A stretch of 64,000 bases of DNA from an uncultured Desulfobacter sp. (GTDB lineage Bacteria > Desulfobacterota > Desulfobacteria > Desulfobacterales > Desulfobacteraceae). Below, piece by piece: positions 53,246 to 63,575 of the stretch (position 1 is its first letter; every line of letters starts with the position of its first letter). The notes under the pieces were generated by a model, which was not told where the DNA came from, did not search any database, and saw only the letters and a program-made list of their open reading frames with translations. The stretch spans positions 1,310,501 through 1,374,500 of the forward strand of contig NZ_OY781882.1 in the NCBI RefSeq assembly GCF_963677125.1, in the 5' to 3' direction. A program made the position numbers and the translations under genes.

Positions 53246-55315
53246 ATGAGCGAAGAAATCAAATCCATGAGGAATGTGGCTTTTGCGGGCCATGGAGGTG
53301 CGGGCAAGACAACTCTTGCTGAGGCTATGCTTTTCAAGGCCGGGGTAACCAATCGCCTTGGCAAGGTTGAAGAGGGAAATACCGTAATGGATTTCCAGCC
53401 CGAAGAAACAAAGAAGCAGCAAAGTATTAATACATCATTTATCAAATATACGCATGACAAGCATGTCGTTACTTTGATGGATACCCCCGGGGACCAAAAT
53501 TTCTTTTCTGCTGCCAAAACATGTTTTCCTGTAGCCGACAGTATGGCTTTTGTCATTGATGGTGTTGGCGGACCTTCTGCCATGACCGAGGAAGCAGCAG
53601 CTTCTGCCCTGGAATATAACCTGCCCGGTTTTGTTATCATCAACAAACTTGACCGTGAACGTTCTGATTTCAGCACTGCGGTTGCCGCGTGCGATACGTC
53701 TCTTAAAAAGAAAGTCATTCCCGTATGTTATCCCATTGGAACAGAGGACGGGTTTAAAGGCCTTGTAAATATCGTTTCCGGCGAAGCCTTTGAGTATGAC
53801 GCCGACGGCAAGGCCACAAGAATAGATGTCCCGGCGGATATGGCAGATGAAATTGCCGCTGACAAGGAAGAATTCGTTGAAAATATCGCAGAGCTTGATG
53901 ATGATCTGCTTGAAAAATATCTGGAAGGCGAAGAACTGACTGAAGAAGAGATTAAAGGCGCTTTCAGAAAAGGCGTTCTTGATGCTCAATTTTATCCGGC
54001 GATCTGCACATCCGCCGCAAAGATGATCGGCGTTGATGTGGTATTTGATTTTATCAATGACTATATGCCTTCACCCATTGACCGCGGTGCTTGGATTGCC
54101 AAAGATGCCGATGGAAACGATGTGGAAGTGGCGCCTGATCCCGATGCTGAATTTACAGGTTTTGTATTTGCCACCATCGTTGACCCCTATGCAGGCCGGC
54201 TGTCTCTTTTCCGGGTCATCTCCGGAACACTTGGCAAGGAGGGCAATATCCTCAATGTGACCAAAGACACCAAGGAACGCTTTTCACAGCTTCTTGAAAT
54301 TGCCGGCAAAGAACAAAAACAGATTACAGGCGCACTGCCCGGGTCCATTGTGGCCGTTGCAAAACTGAAAAGCACCCTGACAGGGGATACCCTGACCGGC
54401 GGCAAAAACATTCAGATTCCGGCACCGGCACCCTTACCCCCGTGCATCTCCTTTGCCATTTCACCCAAGTCCAAAAGCGACGAAGATAAAATTCATGAAG
54501 CCGTGCGTAAAATCCTTGAAGAAGATACCGGCCTGACCCTGCGTCGCGAGGAAGAGACCCGTCAGACCATTCTGTCCGGGCGCGGCCTGGTTCATATCGA
54601 AGTTACGGCGGAAAAAATCCAGCGTAAATTCAATGTGGGCATGGACATTGCCACACCCAAGGTTGCCTTTCGTGAAACCTTTAAGAAAAAAGTCCGGGTC
54701 CAGGGCAAGCATAAAAAACAGTCTGGCGGCCATGGACAGTATGGTGACTGCTGGATCGAACTTGAACCCCTACCCAAAGGCTCCGGTTATGAATTCGTGG
54801 ATAAGATTGTGGGCGGCGTGATTCCCAAAAACTACATCCCTGCGGTTGAGGCGGGTATCCGGGAAGCCATGCAGAAAGGTATTCTGGCAGGATTCCCTTG
54901 TGTGGATTTCCGTACCACCCTGGATTTTGGTTCCTACCATGCTGTTGACTCGTCTGAAATGGCATTTAAAACGGCTGGATCCCTGGCATTTAAAAATGCG
55001 GCAGCCGAGGCCAAAGCTGTTTTACTTGAACCCATTATGAAGGTATCGGTCAAGGCGCCTGATGATGCCACAGGCGATATCATGGGTGATATGAACTCCA
55101 GACGCGGCCGGGTGCTCGGCATGGATTCCGAAGGAGACAAACAGATTATCAACGCACTGGTTCCCATGTCTGAGATGCTTCGGTATGCACCGGATTTAGG
55201 CTCCATGACCGGTGGCCGCGGAACCTTCACCATGGAGTTTGAGCAGTACGATGAAGTACCGCCGGATCTGGCCAAAAAGATTATTGACCAGGTCACTGCT
55301 GAAAAAGAAGGTTAA
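53246..55315 (+). CDS. EF-G paralogue (translation factor-like GTPase)
   Basis: 689 aa, close to normal EF-G length. G1 GHGGAGKTTLAEAMLF, G3 DTPGDQNFFSA, G4 INKLDRERS; domains II-V follow, including GRGLVHIEVTAEKIQRKF, GGHGQYGDCWIELEP and MTGGRGTFTMEFEQYDEVP. The G1 and switch regions differ from canonical FusA (AHIDAGKTT, RGITI); here the switch reads EETKKQQSIN. This is typical of the second EF-G-like group of deltaproteobacteria. It may act in ribosome recycling or under stress rather than as the main EF-G. AAAGGAG precedes the ATG, and a strong terminator follows at 55360. Confidence 0.88.
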   Translation: MSEEIKSMRNVAFAGHGGAGKTTLAEAMLFKAGVTNRLGKVEEGNTVMDFQPEETKKQQSINTSFIKYTHDKHVVTLMDTPGDQNFFSAAKTCFPVADSMAFVIDGVGGPSAMTEEAAASALEYNLPGFVIINKLDRERSDFSTAVAACDTSLKKKVIPVCYPIGTEDGFKGLVNIVSGEAFEYDADGKATRIDVPADMADEIAADKEEFVENIAELDDDLLEKYLEGEELTEEEIKGAFRKGVLDAQFYPAICTSAAKMIGVDVVFDFINDYMPSPIDRGAWIAKDADGNDVEVAPDPDAEFTGFVFATIVDPYAGRLSLFRVISGTLGKEGNILNVTKDTKERFSQLLEIAGKEQKQITGALPGSIVAVAKLKSTLTGDTLTGGKNIQIPAPAPLPPCISFAISPKSKSDEDKIHEAVRKILEEDTGLTLRREEETRQTILSGRGLVHIEVTAEKIQRKFNVGMDIATPKVAFRETFKKKVRVQGKHKKQSGGHGQYGDCWIELEPLPKGSGYEFVDKIVGGVIPKNYIPAVEAGIREAMQKGILAGFPCVDFRTTLDFGSYHAVDSSEMAFKTAGSLAFKNAAAEAKAVLLEPIMKVSVKAPDDATGDIMGDMNSRRGRVLGMDSEGDKQIINALVPMSEMLRYAPDLGSMTGGRGTFTMEFEQYDEVPPDLAKKIIDQVTAEKEG

Positions 55316-55359
55316 CATTTATTTCAGATCCATTGGGTTTTCCTGATGGGCTATTGATA

Positions 55360-55392
55360 AGCCGTCCGGATTATATATCCGGACGGCTTTTT
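55360..55392 (+). terminator. Rho-independent terminator
   Basis: AGCCGTCCGGAT and ATCCGGACGGCT form a perfect 12-bp stem followed by TTTTT. It ends the EF-G-like gene. Confidence 0.92.
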
Positions 55393-55585
55393 CTATTTAG
55401 TTAATCTGTAATTTCAAGTTGTTGAAAAGTATACGCTGGAACACGATCAAAGGGGGGGTTTTCATTTTTTACTTGACTTCCAACCCATATTTGACGAAAA
55501 ATAAATAATCTCCCGGTACGATACAAGTGATTGATACCCATAAGGATCCAACAACTTCAATTTTTAATACTAAAGGCAGCCCCGG

Positions 55586-57793
55586 ATGATTGAAAAAATT
55601 GATTTTCAACGGCTCGATTTAATGCCCTATGAACAGGCGATCTCGTCAATTATAGGGCAAGATTCCGGTTTTGGTATTATCCGTATTGAAGACGAAACGC
55701 CATATCTGATTTGGGAATCCTGCCGGTCATCTTTGCTGCAGAACCTGATTGCCGATATTCGTCAACTCGATAGTGCTCCGGTAAAACCGGATCTGAATGA
55801 ACCCACCACCCGGTTAAAAAATCACTGCCCCCCATCCCATGACCTGTTGATTGAAGCGCTGGAACTGGATTTTTGGGACACTCAATTTTTTTTTTGCGGC
55901 CTAACGCCGGCCAAGAGAGCATCCAAGGTTGATCTGAATACGGTTTCCCGTTTTTTCCCCCATATTGCCAAGTGTCTGGAAGTTTATATCAATCTGCACC
56001 TCGAAAATGACCAGATGGCTCTTGAACTTGGCCGTCACTATGAAGAGCTCAACCTGATCTACCAGACCGAGGACCATTCAAAGGAGATGGCCGGCACTAC
56101 GGAAACCCTGAACCGTGTTGTGGAAGACATGTCGGCTTTCATGGATGTGGATGCGGCATTTCTCATCATCCCTGACATGAAAAAATGGATTTTTCATGCA
56201 ACCCAGGGAACCGGGATTGTTGAAAATGAAACCGGGATTAAGGAGATGGCAAGAAGCGGATTCAAAGAGATAAAACAGGACATGAAAACCATTGTCTTGA
56301 ATTTGGAAGAATTGAAGACCCGCAAGTACCTGAAAATGAAAGAGCCGTTCTTAATGATATTATCTCCGATTCAAAATTCGGACAAAGAGCCGATCGGTGC
56401 ATTGGGCTGTGTCCGGAAACCGGACGCGCCCAATTTTAAAACGGGTGACCGCAAACTTGTGGATGCACTAAGCCAGCGCGCCGGCAAAATTGTCCTCATG
56501 GATCTGGATCCCATGACAGGGCTGAATACCCGCAACAACTATGAGAATAATCTCAAAGAGGTTCTGAACCGGCCGGCCCGAAAGAATGACCATGCAGTTG
56601 CATGCCTCATCAATATCGACCAATTCCGCCTCATCAATGATGCATACGGCGTTAACGTTGCCGATGAGATTTTAAAGCAGGTTTCCCAGTTACTCAAATC
56701 CCACGTCAGAAACCGGGACTGCATTTCACGGCTGGAAGGCGACAAGTTCGCCCTGATCCTCAGGGGAATGCGGTCCGTGCACGACGGCTGGAATATTCTT
56801 GAACGAATCCGAAGCGATATTGCCGAAAAAAATTTTCAAGTGGGCAACAGCATCATCCATATCACTGTCCGGATAGGATTTGTTATCCTTGCCGATCCCG
56901 TTAATCATGTTGCACAAGTCAATGCCACGGTGGATATTGCAGCGGAAGAAGCAAAGGAAAAAGGCGGCAACTGCATTAAACTTTATGAAGAAGGCGGATG
57001 CCGTCTCCAGGAAAAAATGGACCAGGCCCGGTATGCCACCCAGATTGAAGCGCTCATGGAACAAGGCAGGTTTGTATTGTTTTCACAGCCCATTGTCCCT
57101 CTGCATGGTGACAGGATGTATTATGAAATCCTGATCCGCCTGCTGGACGACGATCAGAAAATTCTGCCACCCTTCAGGTTTCTTCCAGCGGCTGAAGCCT
57201 ATAACAAAATGCCCTTTATTGACCGGTGGGTCATCGAAAACACGTGTAAGTGTCTTGAAGAAAACGCATCCATGTTAAAGGATCTTGATATATCATGGGG
57301 CATCAACCTGTCGGGACAGTCACTCCAGGATGAGACATTTATTAATTTTTTTCTGGTTTTTTTATCCAACTTGTCCATCCCCTCCTCCTGGGTCCATTTT
57401 GAAATCACAGAAACCACTGCCATCCGAAATTTCTCAAAGGTAATAGAAGTTATCGAACAGATTAAGCATATGGGGTTTGAAATCTCCTTGGATGATTTTG
57501 GCACCGGTTACAGTTCTTTTGAGTACCTGCAGCAGTTGCCGGTTTCCCATCTGAAAATTGACGGCTCGTTCATTAAGGATCTGGAAACCAACCAATTCAA
57601 CCAGGTGGCGGTCAAGTCCATTGCGGATATTGCAAAATTTCTGGAAATCAAAACCATTGCCGAATTTGTTGAAAACCAGAACATCCTCGATTTTTTAAAA
57701 AAACTTAAGGTGAACTACGCCCAGGGCTACCATACCGGCAGACCCATGGCTCTGGCCGATACGTTAAAGCAACTCGAAAAACAGCCGGAATAA
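55586..57793 (+). CDS. GAF-GGDEF(degenerate)-EAL protein
   Basis: 735 aa, soluble. A GAF-like region ~160-300, a GGDEF domain ~305-470 whose signature is RLEGDKFALIL instead of GGDEF, so cyclase activity is doubtful, and an EAL domain ~485-730. EAL has YYEILIRLLDD (EIL for EAL), WGINLSGQSL, FEITETTA, LDDFGTGYSSFEYL, LKIDGSFI and IAEFVENQ, keeping the metal and catalytic acidic residues. It is probably a c-di-GMP phosphodiesterase. It is the first of a plus-strand signalling run leading to pilus/secretion genes. Confidence 0.88.
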   Translation: MIEKIDFQRLDLMPYEQAISSIIGQDSGFGIIRIEDETPYLIWESCRSSLLQNLIADIRQLDSAPVKPDLNEPTTRLKNHCPPSHDLLIEALELDFWDTQFFFCGLTPAKRASKVDLNTVSRFFPHIAKCLEVYINLHLENDQMALELGRHYEELNLIYQTEDHSKEMAGTTETLNRVVEDMSAFMDVDAAFLIIPDMKKWIFHATQGTGIVENETGIKEMARSGFKEIKQDMKTIVLNLEELKTRKYLKMKEPFLMILSPIQNSDKEPIGALGCVRKPDAPNFKTGDRKLVDALSQRAGKIVLMDLDPMTGLNTRNNYENNLKEVLNRPARKNDHAVACLINIDQFRLINDAYGVNVADEILKQVSQLLKSHVRNRDCISRLEGDKFALILRGMRSVHDGWNILERIRSDIAEKNFQVGNSIIHITVRIGFVILADPVNHVAQVNATVDIAAEEAKEKGGNCIKLYEEGGCRLQEKMDQARYATQIEALMEQGRFVLFSQPIVPLHGDRMYYEILIRLLDDDQKILPPFRFLPAAEAYNKMPFIDRWVIENTCKCLEENASMLKDLDISWGINLSGQSLQDETFINFFLVFLSNLSIPSSWVHFEITETTAIRNFSKVIEVIEQIKHMGFEISLDDFGTGYSSFEYLQQLPVSHLKIDGSFIKDLETNQFNQVAVKSIADIAKFLEIKTIAEFVENQNILDFLKKLKVNYAQGYHTGRPMALADTLKQLEKQPE

Positions 57794-57900
57794 GGCATAT
57801 TTAGCCAGAAGCCTATTATTTCAATGGCTTAACCTGTATCATTGCACATACTGTCTAATTTATGACAGAAAGTGACGCGGCGGAGCTATATTCATTTATT

Positions 57901-59748
57901 ATGACATTTCACAATACAACTAAAAGAAAAGTCTTTCTCATGTTACTGACGATTTTTATGTGCGTCGGTATCATGTTGACCTTTCAGATGCGGTTTGAGC
58001 AAAAAAAAGTGAACGCCAACCTGATGCTCAGAAAAGACGGACAAAATACTTTAAAACTGATCAGCCTTGCCTATGAAAGATTTACATCAAAAATACAAGA
58101 ACCTGCATCTGCAAAGGATGAACATCTATTTTTAAAAGTACTTTCCCAGACCGTTTCCAATAAAAAAATAGCCTATATCATCATCCAGCGCAAAGACAGT
58201 GCAGATAAACCCGTCATAGCCCTTCCTTCTGCCGATATCACCCGGATGATTCCGACCGCCATCCAAACCGCGTCATTGTCCAAACCCGGATTTCAAATAC
58301 AGGATTTTACATCTCCGGATCAAACGGCATATATTGAATTGTCTCAACCCATCTATGAGCAAGGGGATCCATTTGCAGTAGTCCGGTTGGGCATAAAACC
58401 TGACCAATCCGGCTTTTTTGAAATCAAAAATCTGATTTTACCCCTCCAGATGTTGTTCTTCATTGGAATGGGAATGGTCTGCATTTATTACTGGTTTATG
58501 CTCATGTTCAAACCGCTCCGGCAAGTTATAAATGAAACCGGAGCCGGGCTTGTTGGGCGCAGACACCTGCGGACCAATATCAGTACCATGGTCATGGGGC
58601 TTGAAACACTTATGACCGATCTTCTCAGCAAGAAACAGGATGCGGAACAGGAAAAAAATGCCCTTGAGGGCAAAATGAAAATCATTGAATATGAAAACAA
58701 TCAATTGTTCGATATCTTAAACAGCCTGGATTTTGGTATTTTGCTCATTGATACCAAAGACAATCTGTTTTTTATCAATGACTTTTTTCTTACCCTGTTG
58801 AACAAAGAACGTGATCCCCTGATGAATCAAACTGTTTTTGAGGTGCTGGACCACTCTGGTCTGAACACATTCATCCGGCAGCTCAGACTTATCGAACACG
58901 ACTCCCTTAATTTCCAAATGGAAGTCTCGTTTCCCGACACCCGGCCTGAACAGACCTTCATGGTATCAGCGCATCCCCTGATAGACCATGACGACACAAT
59001 ATTTGGCCGGGTTGTTAAGCTTACGGACATCTCCCAGGAAAAAGCGACTGAAAAATCCCAGAAAGATTTCATGAACCACATTGCCCATGAACTGCGCACC
59101 CCTTTGACCAATATCAAGGCCTATAACGAAATGATCATGGACGGAGAAATTGAAGACCAGGAAATGCAAAAAGAATTTTTCAATACGATTAATGATGAGA
59201 CAAACCGGCTTTCAGACCTGATCAAAAGTATTCTGGAGCTTGCCGAAACCGAGATGGGACAGATGACGGCGAAAAAAGAGATGGTCAAAACCCAATGGCT
59301 GGTTGAAAGCACCATAAACGCGGTTGAGGCAATGGCCCTGGAAAAAGGCATTGCCTTGACCACCCATCTGCCGGATAATTTACCCAACATATCCGGTGAT
59401 AAGGAAATGCTCAAGGCCGCCCTGATCAATGTGCTGGGCAATGCCGTCAAATACACCCCGGAAGGCGGAAGTGCGACCTTTTCCCTGCGGGAAACCAGGG
59501 ATATGGTCTGTTTTGAAGTAGAAGACACCGGATACGGCATTGAGCAAAAAGACCTGCCCCATGTGTTTGAAAAATTTTACCGGTCGGAAAACGATCAGGT
59601 TTCAGCCCAGACCGGATCGGGCTTAGGGCTTGCGATTACGGCTGAAATTGTCAAATCGCACGGAGGAACAATAGAAGTGTCCAGCGAACTGACAAAAGGC
59701 AGCAAATTTACCATCACCATACCAAAGGGAGACCTTCAGATTGGATAA
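57901..59748 (+). CDS. Membrane sensor histidine kinase with PAS domain
   Basis: About 615 aa. TM1 near the N-terminus (KVFLMLLTIFMCVGIMLTF), a periplasmic sensor of ~160 residues, TM2 (LQMLFFIGMGMVCIYYWFML), a HAMP-like linker, PAS ~285-390, HisKA FMNHIAHELRTPLTNIKAY and HATPase TGSGLGLAITAEIVKSHGG. The start is uncertain: 57862 has no ribosome-binding site and 57901 has only a distant GGCGGAG. It overlaps the response-regulator gene by 8 bp, which marks them as a cognate pair. Confidence 0.88.
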   Translation: MTFHNTTKRKVFLMLLTIFMCVGIMLTFQMRFEQKKVNANLMLRKDGQNTLKLISLAYERFTSKIQEPASAKDEHLFLKVLSQTVSNKKIAYIIIQRKDSADKPVIALPSADITRMIPTAIQTASLSKPGFQIQDFTSPDQTAYIELSQPIYEQGDPFAVVRLGIKPDQSGFFEIKNLILPLQMLFFIGMGMVCIYYWFMLMFKPLRQVINETGAGLVGRRHLRTNISTMVMGLETLMTDLLSKKQDAEQEKNALEGKMKIIEYENNQLFDILNSLDFGILLIDTKDNLFFINDFFLTLLNKERDPLMNQTVFEVLDHSGLNTFIRQLRLIEHDSLNFQMEVSFPDTRPEQTFMVSAHPLIDHDDTIFGRVVKLTDISQEKATEKSQKDFMNHIAHELRTPLTNIKAYNEMIMDGEIEDQEMQKEFFNTINDETNRLSDLIKSILELAETEMGQMTAKKEMVKTQWLVESTINAVEAMALEKGIALTTHLPDNLPNISGDKEMLKAALINVLGNAVKYTPEGGSATFSLRETRDMVCFEVEDTGYGIEQKDLPHVFEKFYRSENDQVSAQTGSGLGLAITAEIVKSHGGTIEVSSELTKGSKFTITIPKGDLQIG

Positions 59749-60127
59749 ATCAGAAAAAACAATCCTCATCATTGACGATGATGCCCATATTCGCAGAATT
59801 CTGGAGCTTAAATGCCGCAACGCAGGTTTCAGGGTGGTATCGGCGAAAAACGGAGTGCAAGGCCTTGACATCATAAAACAAGAAAATCCCGATGTTGTTA
59901 TATCCGATATAAATATGCCCAAAATGAACGGTCAGGAACTGTGCCGTCTCTCAAATCCGATGAAAGCAACTGCACCTTTTTTAACCATCATCGTTACGGC
60001 CCGGATCACATCGGATAATGAGGCGTGGGTAAATGAGATGACCGATACGGTATTGATGGAAAAACCATTCAGTCCCTCCAAAATTCTTGAAACCGTCAAT
60101 CAGTACCTGGTTAAAGGAGAGATCTGA
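59741..60127 (+). CDS. Single-domain response regulator
   Basis: 128 aa receiver: ILIIDDDAHIRRILELKCRN, VVISDINMPKMNGQELC (phosphoacceptor Asp), TVLMEKPFSPSKIL (conserved Lys). There is no output domain. The start is a TTG at 59741 preceded by AAAGGGAG. Its end overlaps the STAS gene start (TGATG). It probably relays phosphate from the upstream kinase to a partner. Confidence 0.9.
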   Translation: MDKSEKTILIIDDDAHIRRILELKCRNAGFRVVSAKNGVQGLDIIKQENPDVVISDINMPKMNGQELCRLSNPMKATAPFLTIIVTARITSDNEAWVNEMTDTVLMEKPFSPSKILETVNQYLVKGEI

Positions 60128-60480
60128 TGGAACCCGGCCGGCCTTTAGAACCAACCAGGGAGATCACCGTCCGTAACATCAATGGGAAAACCGTGCTGGC
60201 ACCGGTTGCAGCCCTGACTCAAAAAAACGCCGGCCAGCTTGAATCTCTGCTCACCCTTTTGCTCAAAAAAAACATTACTGAAATCGTCCTGGATCTGGAC
60301 CAAGTTCCTTTTTTTGATTCCAAGGCCCTGGAAATTCTGGTGGACGCCCAGAAAGATCTTAAATCAAAAAACGGAACCCTGCTGTTGTCAAATCTCAATG
60401 ATGTCTGCCGGGATATCCTGATCTGCGCAAGATTAATCAACCTGTTTGGCATTATGAACCAGACGTACTACCGATCATAA
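60127..60480 (+). CDS. STAS-domain (anti-sigma-factor-antagonist-like) protein
   Basis: 117 aa. The STAS fold is shown by ITEIVLDLDQVPFFDSKALE and ALEILVDAQKDLKSKNGTLL, with a Ser at the phosphorylatable position (DSKAL). Coupled to the receiver gene and 10 bp before the secretion ATPase gene, it may link the phosphorelay to that machine. No anti-sigma kinase is seen next to it. Confidence 0.85.
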   Translation: MEPGRPLEPTREITVRNINGKTVLAPVAALTQKNAGQLESLLTLLLKKNITEIVLDLDQVPFFDSKALEILVDAQKDLKSKNGTLLLSNLNDVCRDILICARLINLFGIMNQTYYRS

Positions 60481-60490
60481 CAACTTGACC

Positions 60491-62209
60491 ATGTCATCAA
60501 AAAACCAAAATATTCATACGAGAATGAAGCTTGGTGAGCTTCTTGTGGCCAAAGGAAAGCTCACCATGGAAAGACTGTATGAATTGCTCCAGCTGCAAAA
60601 AGAATCGGGAAAAAGCCTGGGTCACATTCTGGTGGCTGAAAAAATTCTGACCCCGGAGGAGCTGAATCAGTGTCTGTCTGAACAATTGGGTGTTCCCCAT
60701 GCCTGGATTCGAAAAGGCATGGTAGACCCGGCCATTGTCCATGTCCTGCCCAAGGAAAAAGCCGTCCAGTTCAATGTAATCCCCATGTTTAAAGTCCATG
60801 ATGTCCTTACGGTTGCCACCTGCGATCCCCACAATTTTTTCAACCAGGAAAAAATTAAAGAGATTACCGGCTTGGAAATACAGATGGTCCTGACCCGGGA
60901 TTCCGATATCCAAAAGGCCATCAAAGAATGCTACCAGGCTGAAGCTGAAATCGACGACGTTATGACCAGCTTAGAGGAAGGGTCCGTGGATGTGGTGGCC
61001 GCCCCGGTGGAAACGTCCATAGCTGAAATCTCCAAAATGGCTGACGGCAGTCCGGTCATCAACCTGACCAACCTGATCCTGCTCAAATCCATCCGGGCCA
61101 ATGCCAGCGATATCCACATCGAACCCCAGCAAAAAGAGTTCCGGGTAAGGGCCAGGGTTGACGGTGTGCTGTATGAACTTTTAACCCACCGCATGGAACG
61201 TCATTCAGCGGTGGTATCCCGGTTGAAGATTATGGCCAACCTGGACATTTCAGAACGCCGCCTTCCCCAGGATGGGCGGATCCAGGTTACCGTGGACGGA
61301 CGGCGCATTGACCTGCGTTTCTCATCCATTCCCGGGTATTTTGGTGAAAAACTGGTCATCCGGATTTTGGACAAAAATCAGTCCATTCTGGACATCAACC
61401 GGTTGGGATTTGCCCCGGATATTCTCAACAGGTTCAAGGAACTGGTAAGAAAGCCTTACGGCCTGATCATTGTCTGCGGGCCTACAGGCTCCGGTAAAAC
61501 CACGACCCTTTACGGCGCCACAAACATGCTCAACACCCCGGACAAAAACATTGTGGCCATTGAAGACCCGGTGGAATATCAAATGGAAGGGGTTAACCAG
61601 GTATCGGTCAATGCGCCCATCGGCTTAACCTTTGCCAAAATCCTAAAGCATGTCCTGCGCCAGGATCCGGACATTATCCTTTTGGGAGAGATACGGGACC
61701 GGGAAACCGCGGAGATTGCAATCCAAGCCTCCTTGACCGGGCATCTTGTACTCACCACGCTTCATACCAACGACAGCCCCAGTGCCATCACAAGACTTTT
61801 AGAAATGGGCATCGAGCCGTATTTGATCTCCTCCTCCCTGCTGGCCTCCATGGGACAGCGCCTCGTCCGTTCCATCTGCCCCTCGTGCAAAACCGACTAT
61901 TATCCGCCCAAAGAGGTTTTAAAAATTTTGGGATTTGATGAGTCGGAAAAAAAGAAGTTCCAGCGGGGAAAAGGGTGTACCGAATGCCTGGATTCCGGTT
62001 ATAAAGGCCGGATCGGCATCCACGAACTTCTGGTCAACGACAACGATCTCCAACGGTTGATTTTAGCCAATCCGACCATTGATAAAATCAAGGAAAACCT
62101 TGCGGCCCGAAACCATCAGTCCCTGAAACATGACGGGTTCAATAAGGTTCTCCAAGGTCTGACCACACTGGAAGAAATCCAGCGGGTCACCCTGACCGAT
62201 GATATATAG
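60491..62209 (+). CDS. Type II secretion/type IV pilus assembly ATPase (GspE/PilB)
   Basis: 572 aa. Two MshE-N-type modules at the front (KLGELLVAKGKLTMERLYEL; IVHVLPKEKAVQFNVIPMFK), a nucleotide module with ASDIHIEPQQKEFRVRARVD, Walker A GPTGSGKTTTLYGAT, Asp box IVAIEDPVEYQMEGVNQV, Walker B PDIILLGEIRDRETA, His box TGHLVLTTLHTNDSP, and a tetra-Cys zinc site CPSC...CTEC. MshE-N domains of this type can bind c-di-GMP, which fits the EAL protein upstream. The start at ATG 60491 is preferred over the TTG at 60485; no clear ribosome-binding site. Confidence 0.93.
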   Translation: MSSKNQNIHTRMKLGELLVAKGKLTMERLYELLQLQKESGKSLGHILVAEKILTPEELNQCLSEQLGVPHAWIRKGMVDPAIVHVLPKEKAVQFNVIPMFKVHDVLTVATCDPHNFFNQEKIKEITGLEIQMVLTRDSDIQKAIKECYQAEAEIDDVMTSLEEGSVDVVAAPVETSIAEISKMADGSPVINLTNLILLKSIRANASDIHIEPQQKEFRVRARVDGVLYELLTHRMERHSAVVSRLKIMANLDISERRLPQDGRIQVTVDGRRIDLRFSSIPGYFGEKLVIRILDKNQSILDINRLGFAPDILNRFKELVRKPYGLIIVCGPTGSGKTTTLYGATNMLNTPDKNIVAIEDPVEYQMEGVNQVSVNAPIGLTFAKILKHVLRQDPDIILLGEIRDRETAEIAIQASLTGHLVLTTLHTNDSPSAITRLLEMGIEPYLISSSLLASMGQRLVRSICPSCKTDYYPPKEVLKILGFDESEKKKFQRGKGCTECLDSGYKGRIGIHELLVNDNDLQRLILANPTIDKIKENLAARNHQSLKHDGFNKVLQGLTTLEEIQRVTLTDDI

Positions 62210-62249
62210 TTCATACTCGATCATCGAGTCATAGATTTACCATGCTACC

Positions 62250-63362
62250 ATGCCTATTGACCTAAATACATCACCTAAAACAACCGCTGAAAAGCCGTCC
62301 ACTAAACGATCCTTTTCCAGTGGGAAGGCGATCAAATCCAAGGACATCGTCTTTTTTTTAACCCAGTTATCCATGATGCTGGAAGTGGGAATCTCTTTGA
62401 GCAATGCCGTTTCAACCATTGCCAATCAGACCGGAAATGCCAAATTTAAAGCGGCACTTTTATCCATGGTGGACCACATTGAAGAGGGCAACCAGCTTTC
62501 CGATGCCATGGCAATCCATCCAAAAGTTTTTAAGCCGGTCCACATCAATATCATCCGGTCCGGAGAAACCGGCGGCATCCTGAACCAGGCCCTGGACAAT
62601 ATTATTGAAATCCAGGAAAAAAATCAGGGGGTCATGTCCCAGCTCAAAACGGCCCTGGTCTATCCGTCGGTTCTCTGCGTATTGGCCATTCTGGTTACGA
62701 TTTTCGTACTGGTGGGGATCCTTCCCAAATTTATGGCCTTTTTCGAGGGCAAAACCGACATTCTGCCCCTGACCACCCAAGCACTTATGGGGGCAAGCCT
62801 TATCCTTCGCAATTACTGGTGGGCCTGCCTTATCGGAGCTTCAACGGTTATGGCCCTTACGATTTATTATCTAAAATCCGATGTGGGAAAATCCCACATA
62901 GACTGGCTTTTAATCAACACCCCGGTGGTGGCTAAAATCGCCAATAATGTTTACACCAACCTGTTTTTAAGAATTATGGGCAACATGCTCAGCAGCAACA
63001 TCCCCTTGAGCGAGGCTTTGGCCATCGCTGAAAAGTCTATGACAAACCGGTATTACCGTAGGTTTGTTAAGACCCTCCATGACAATATTGAAAAAGGGAG
63101 TAGTTTTGCAGCGGGATTCCTCTCCAATTCACATATCCAGAATTCCGTCAAACAGATGATTTTCGTAGGCGAAGAAGTGGGGAAGTTACCGGCGGTCATG
63201 GCCAGGCTGGTGAAATTTTACGATATGGAAATCCAGCAGGATTTTAAAAAAATTACGTCATTGATCGAACCTGTAGCTCTGATATTCATGGGTGTGGTGG
63301 TCTGGATCATTGTGTCAGCGGTTATTCTGCCTATGTTCCGCCTAGCCGGTGCCATTCATTAA
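62250..63362 (+). CDS. Type II secretion/type IV pilus inner-membrane platform protein (GspF/PilC)
   Basis: 370 aa with two GspF repeats: VFFLTQLSMMLEVGISLSNA and FLRIMGNMLSSNIPLSEALA, plus three hydrophobic helices (YPSVLCVLAILVTIFVLVGI; WWACLIGASTVMALTIYYLK; LIFMGVVVWIIVSAVILPMF). It couples the ATPase to pseudopilin movement. It lies about 40 bp after the ATPase gene. Confidence 0.93.
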   Translation: MPIDLNTSPKTTAEKPSTKRSFSSGKAIKSKDIVFFLTQLSMMLEVGISLSNAVSTIANQTGNAKFKAALLSMVDHIEEGNQLSDAMAIHPKVFKPVHINIIRSGETGGILNQALDNIIEIQEKNQGVMSQLKTALVYPSVLCVLAILVTIFVLVGILPKFMAFFEGKTDILPLTTQALMGASLILRNYWWACLIGASTVMALTIYYLKSDVGKSHIDWLLINTPVVAKIANNVYTNLFLRIMGNMLSSNIPLSEALAIAEKSMTNRYYRRFVKTLHDNIEKGSSFAAGFLSNSHIQNSVKQMIFVGEEVGKLPAVMARLVKFYDMEIQQDFKKITSLIEPVALIFMGVVVWIIVSAVILPMFRLAGAIH

Positions 63363-63575
63363 TGATTGAACGGAAAGTCACCCACCTGCGGCGTTGCATC
63401 TGGGCAACTTTTCGTCCAATCAGGGAAAGATGGCAGCTCCGGAACTAATTAAAAAGACGTATCACCCAACTCTTTTCTTGAAAAAATGGGCAAAATGGAT
63501 GTATTCTTGTAACAGTTTATGCGAACGCCCCGATAAATTATTCGTTCTGAAAATCGTCAAAGGAGAAGAAGGTTC

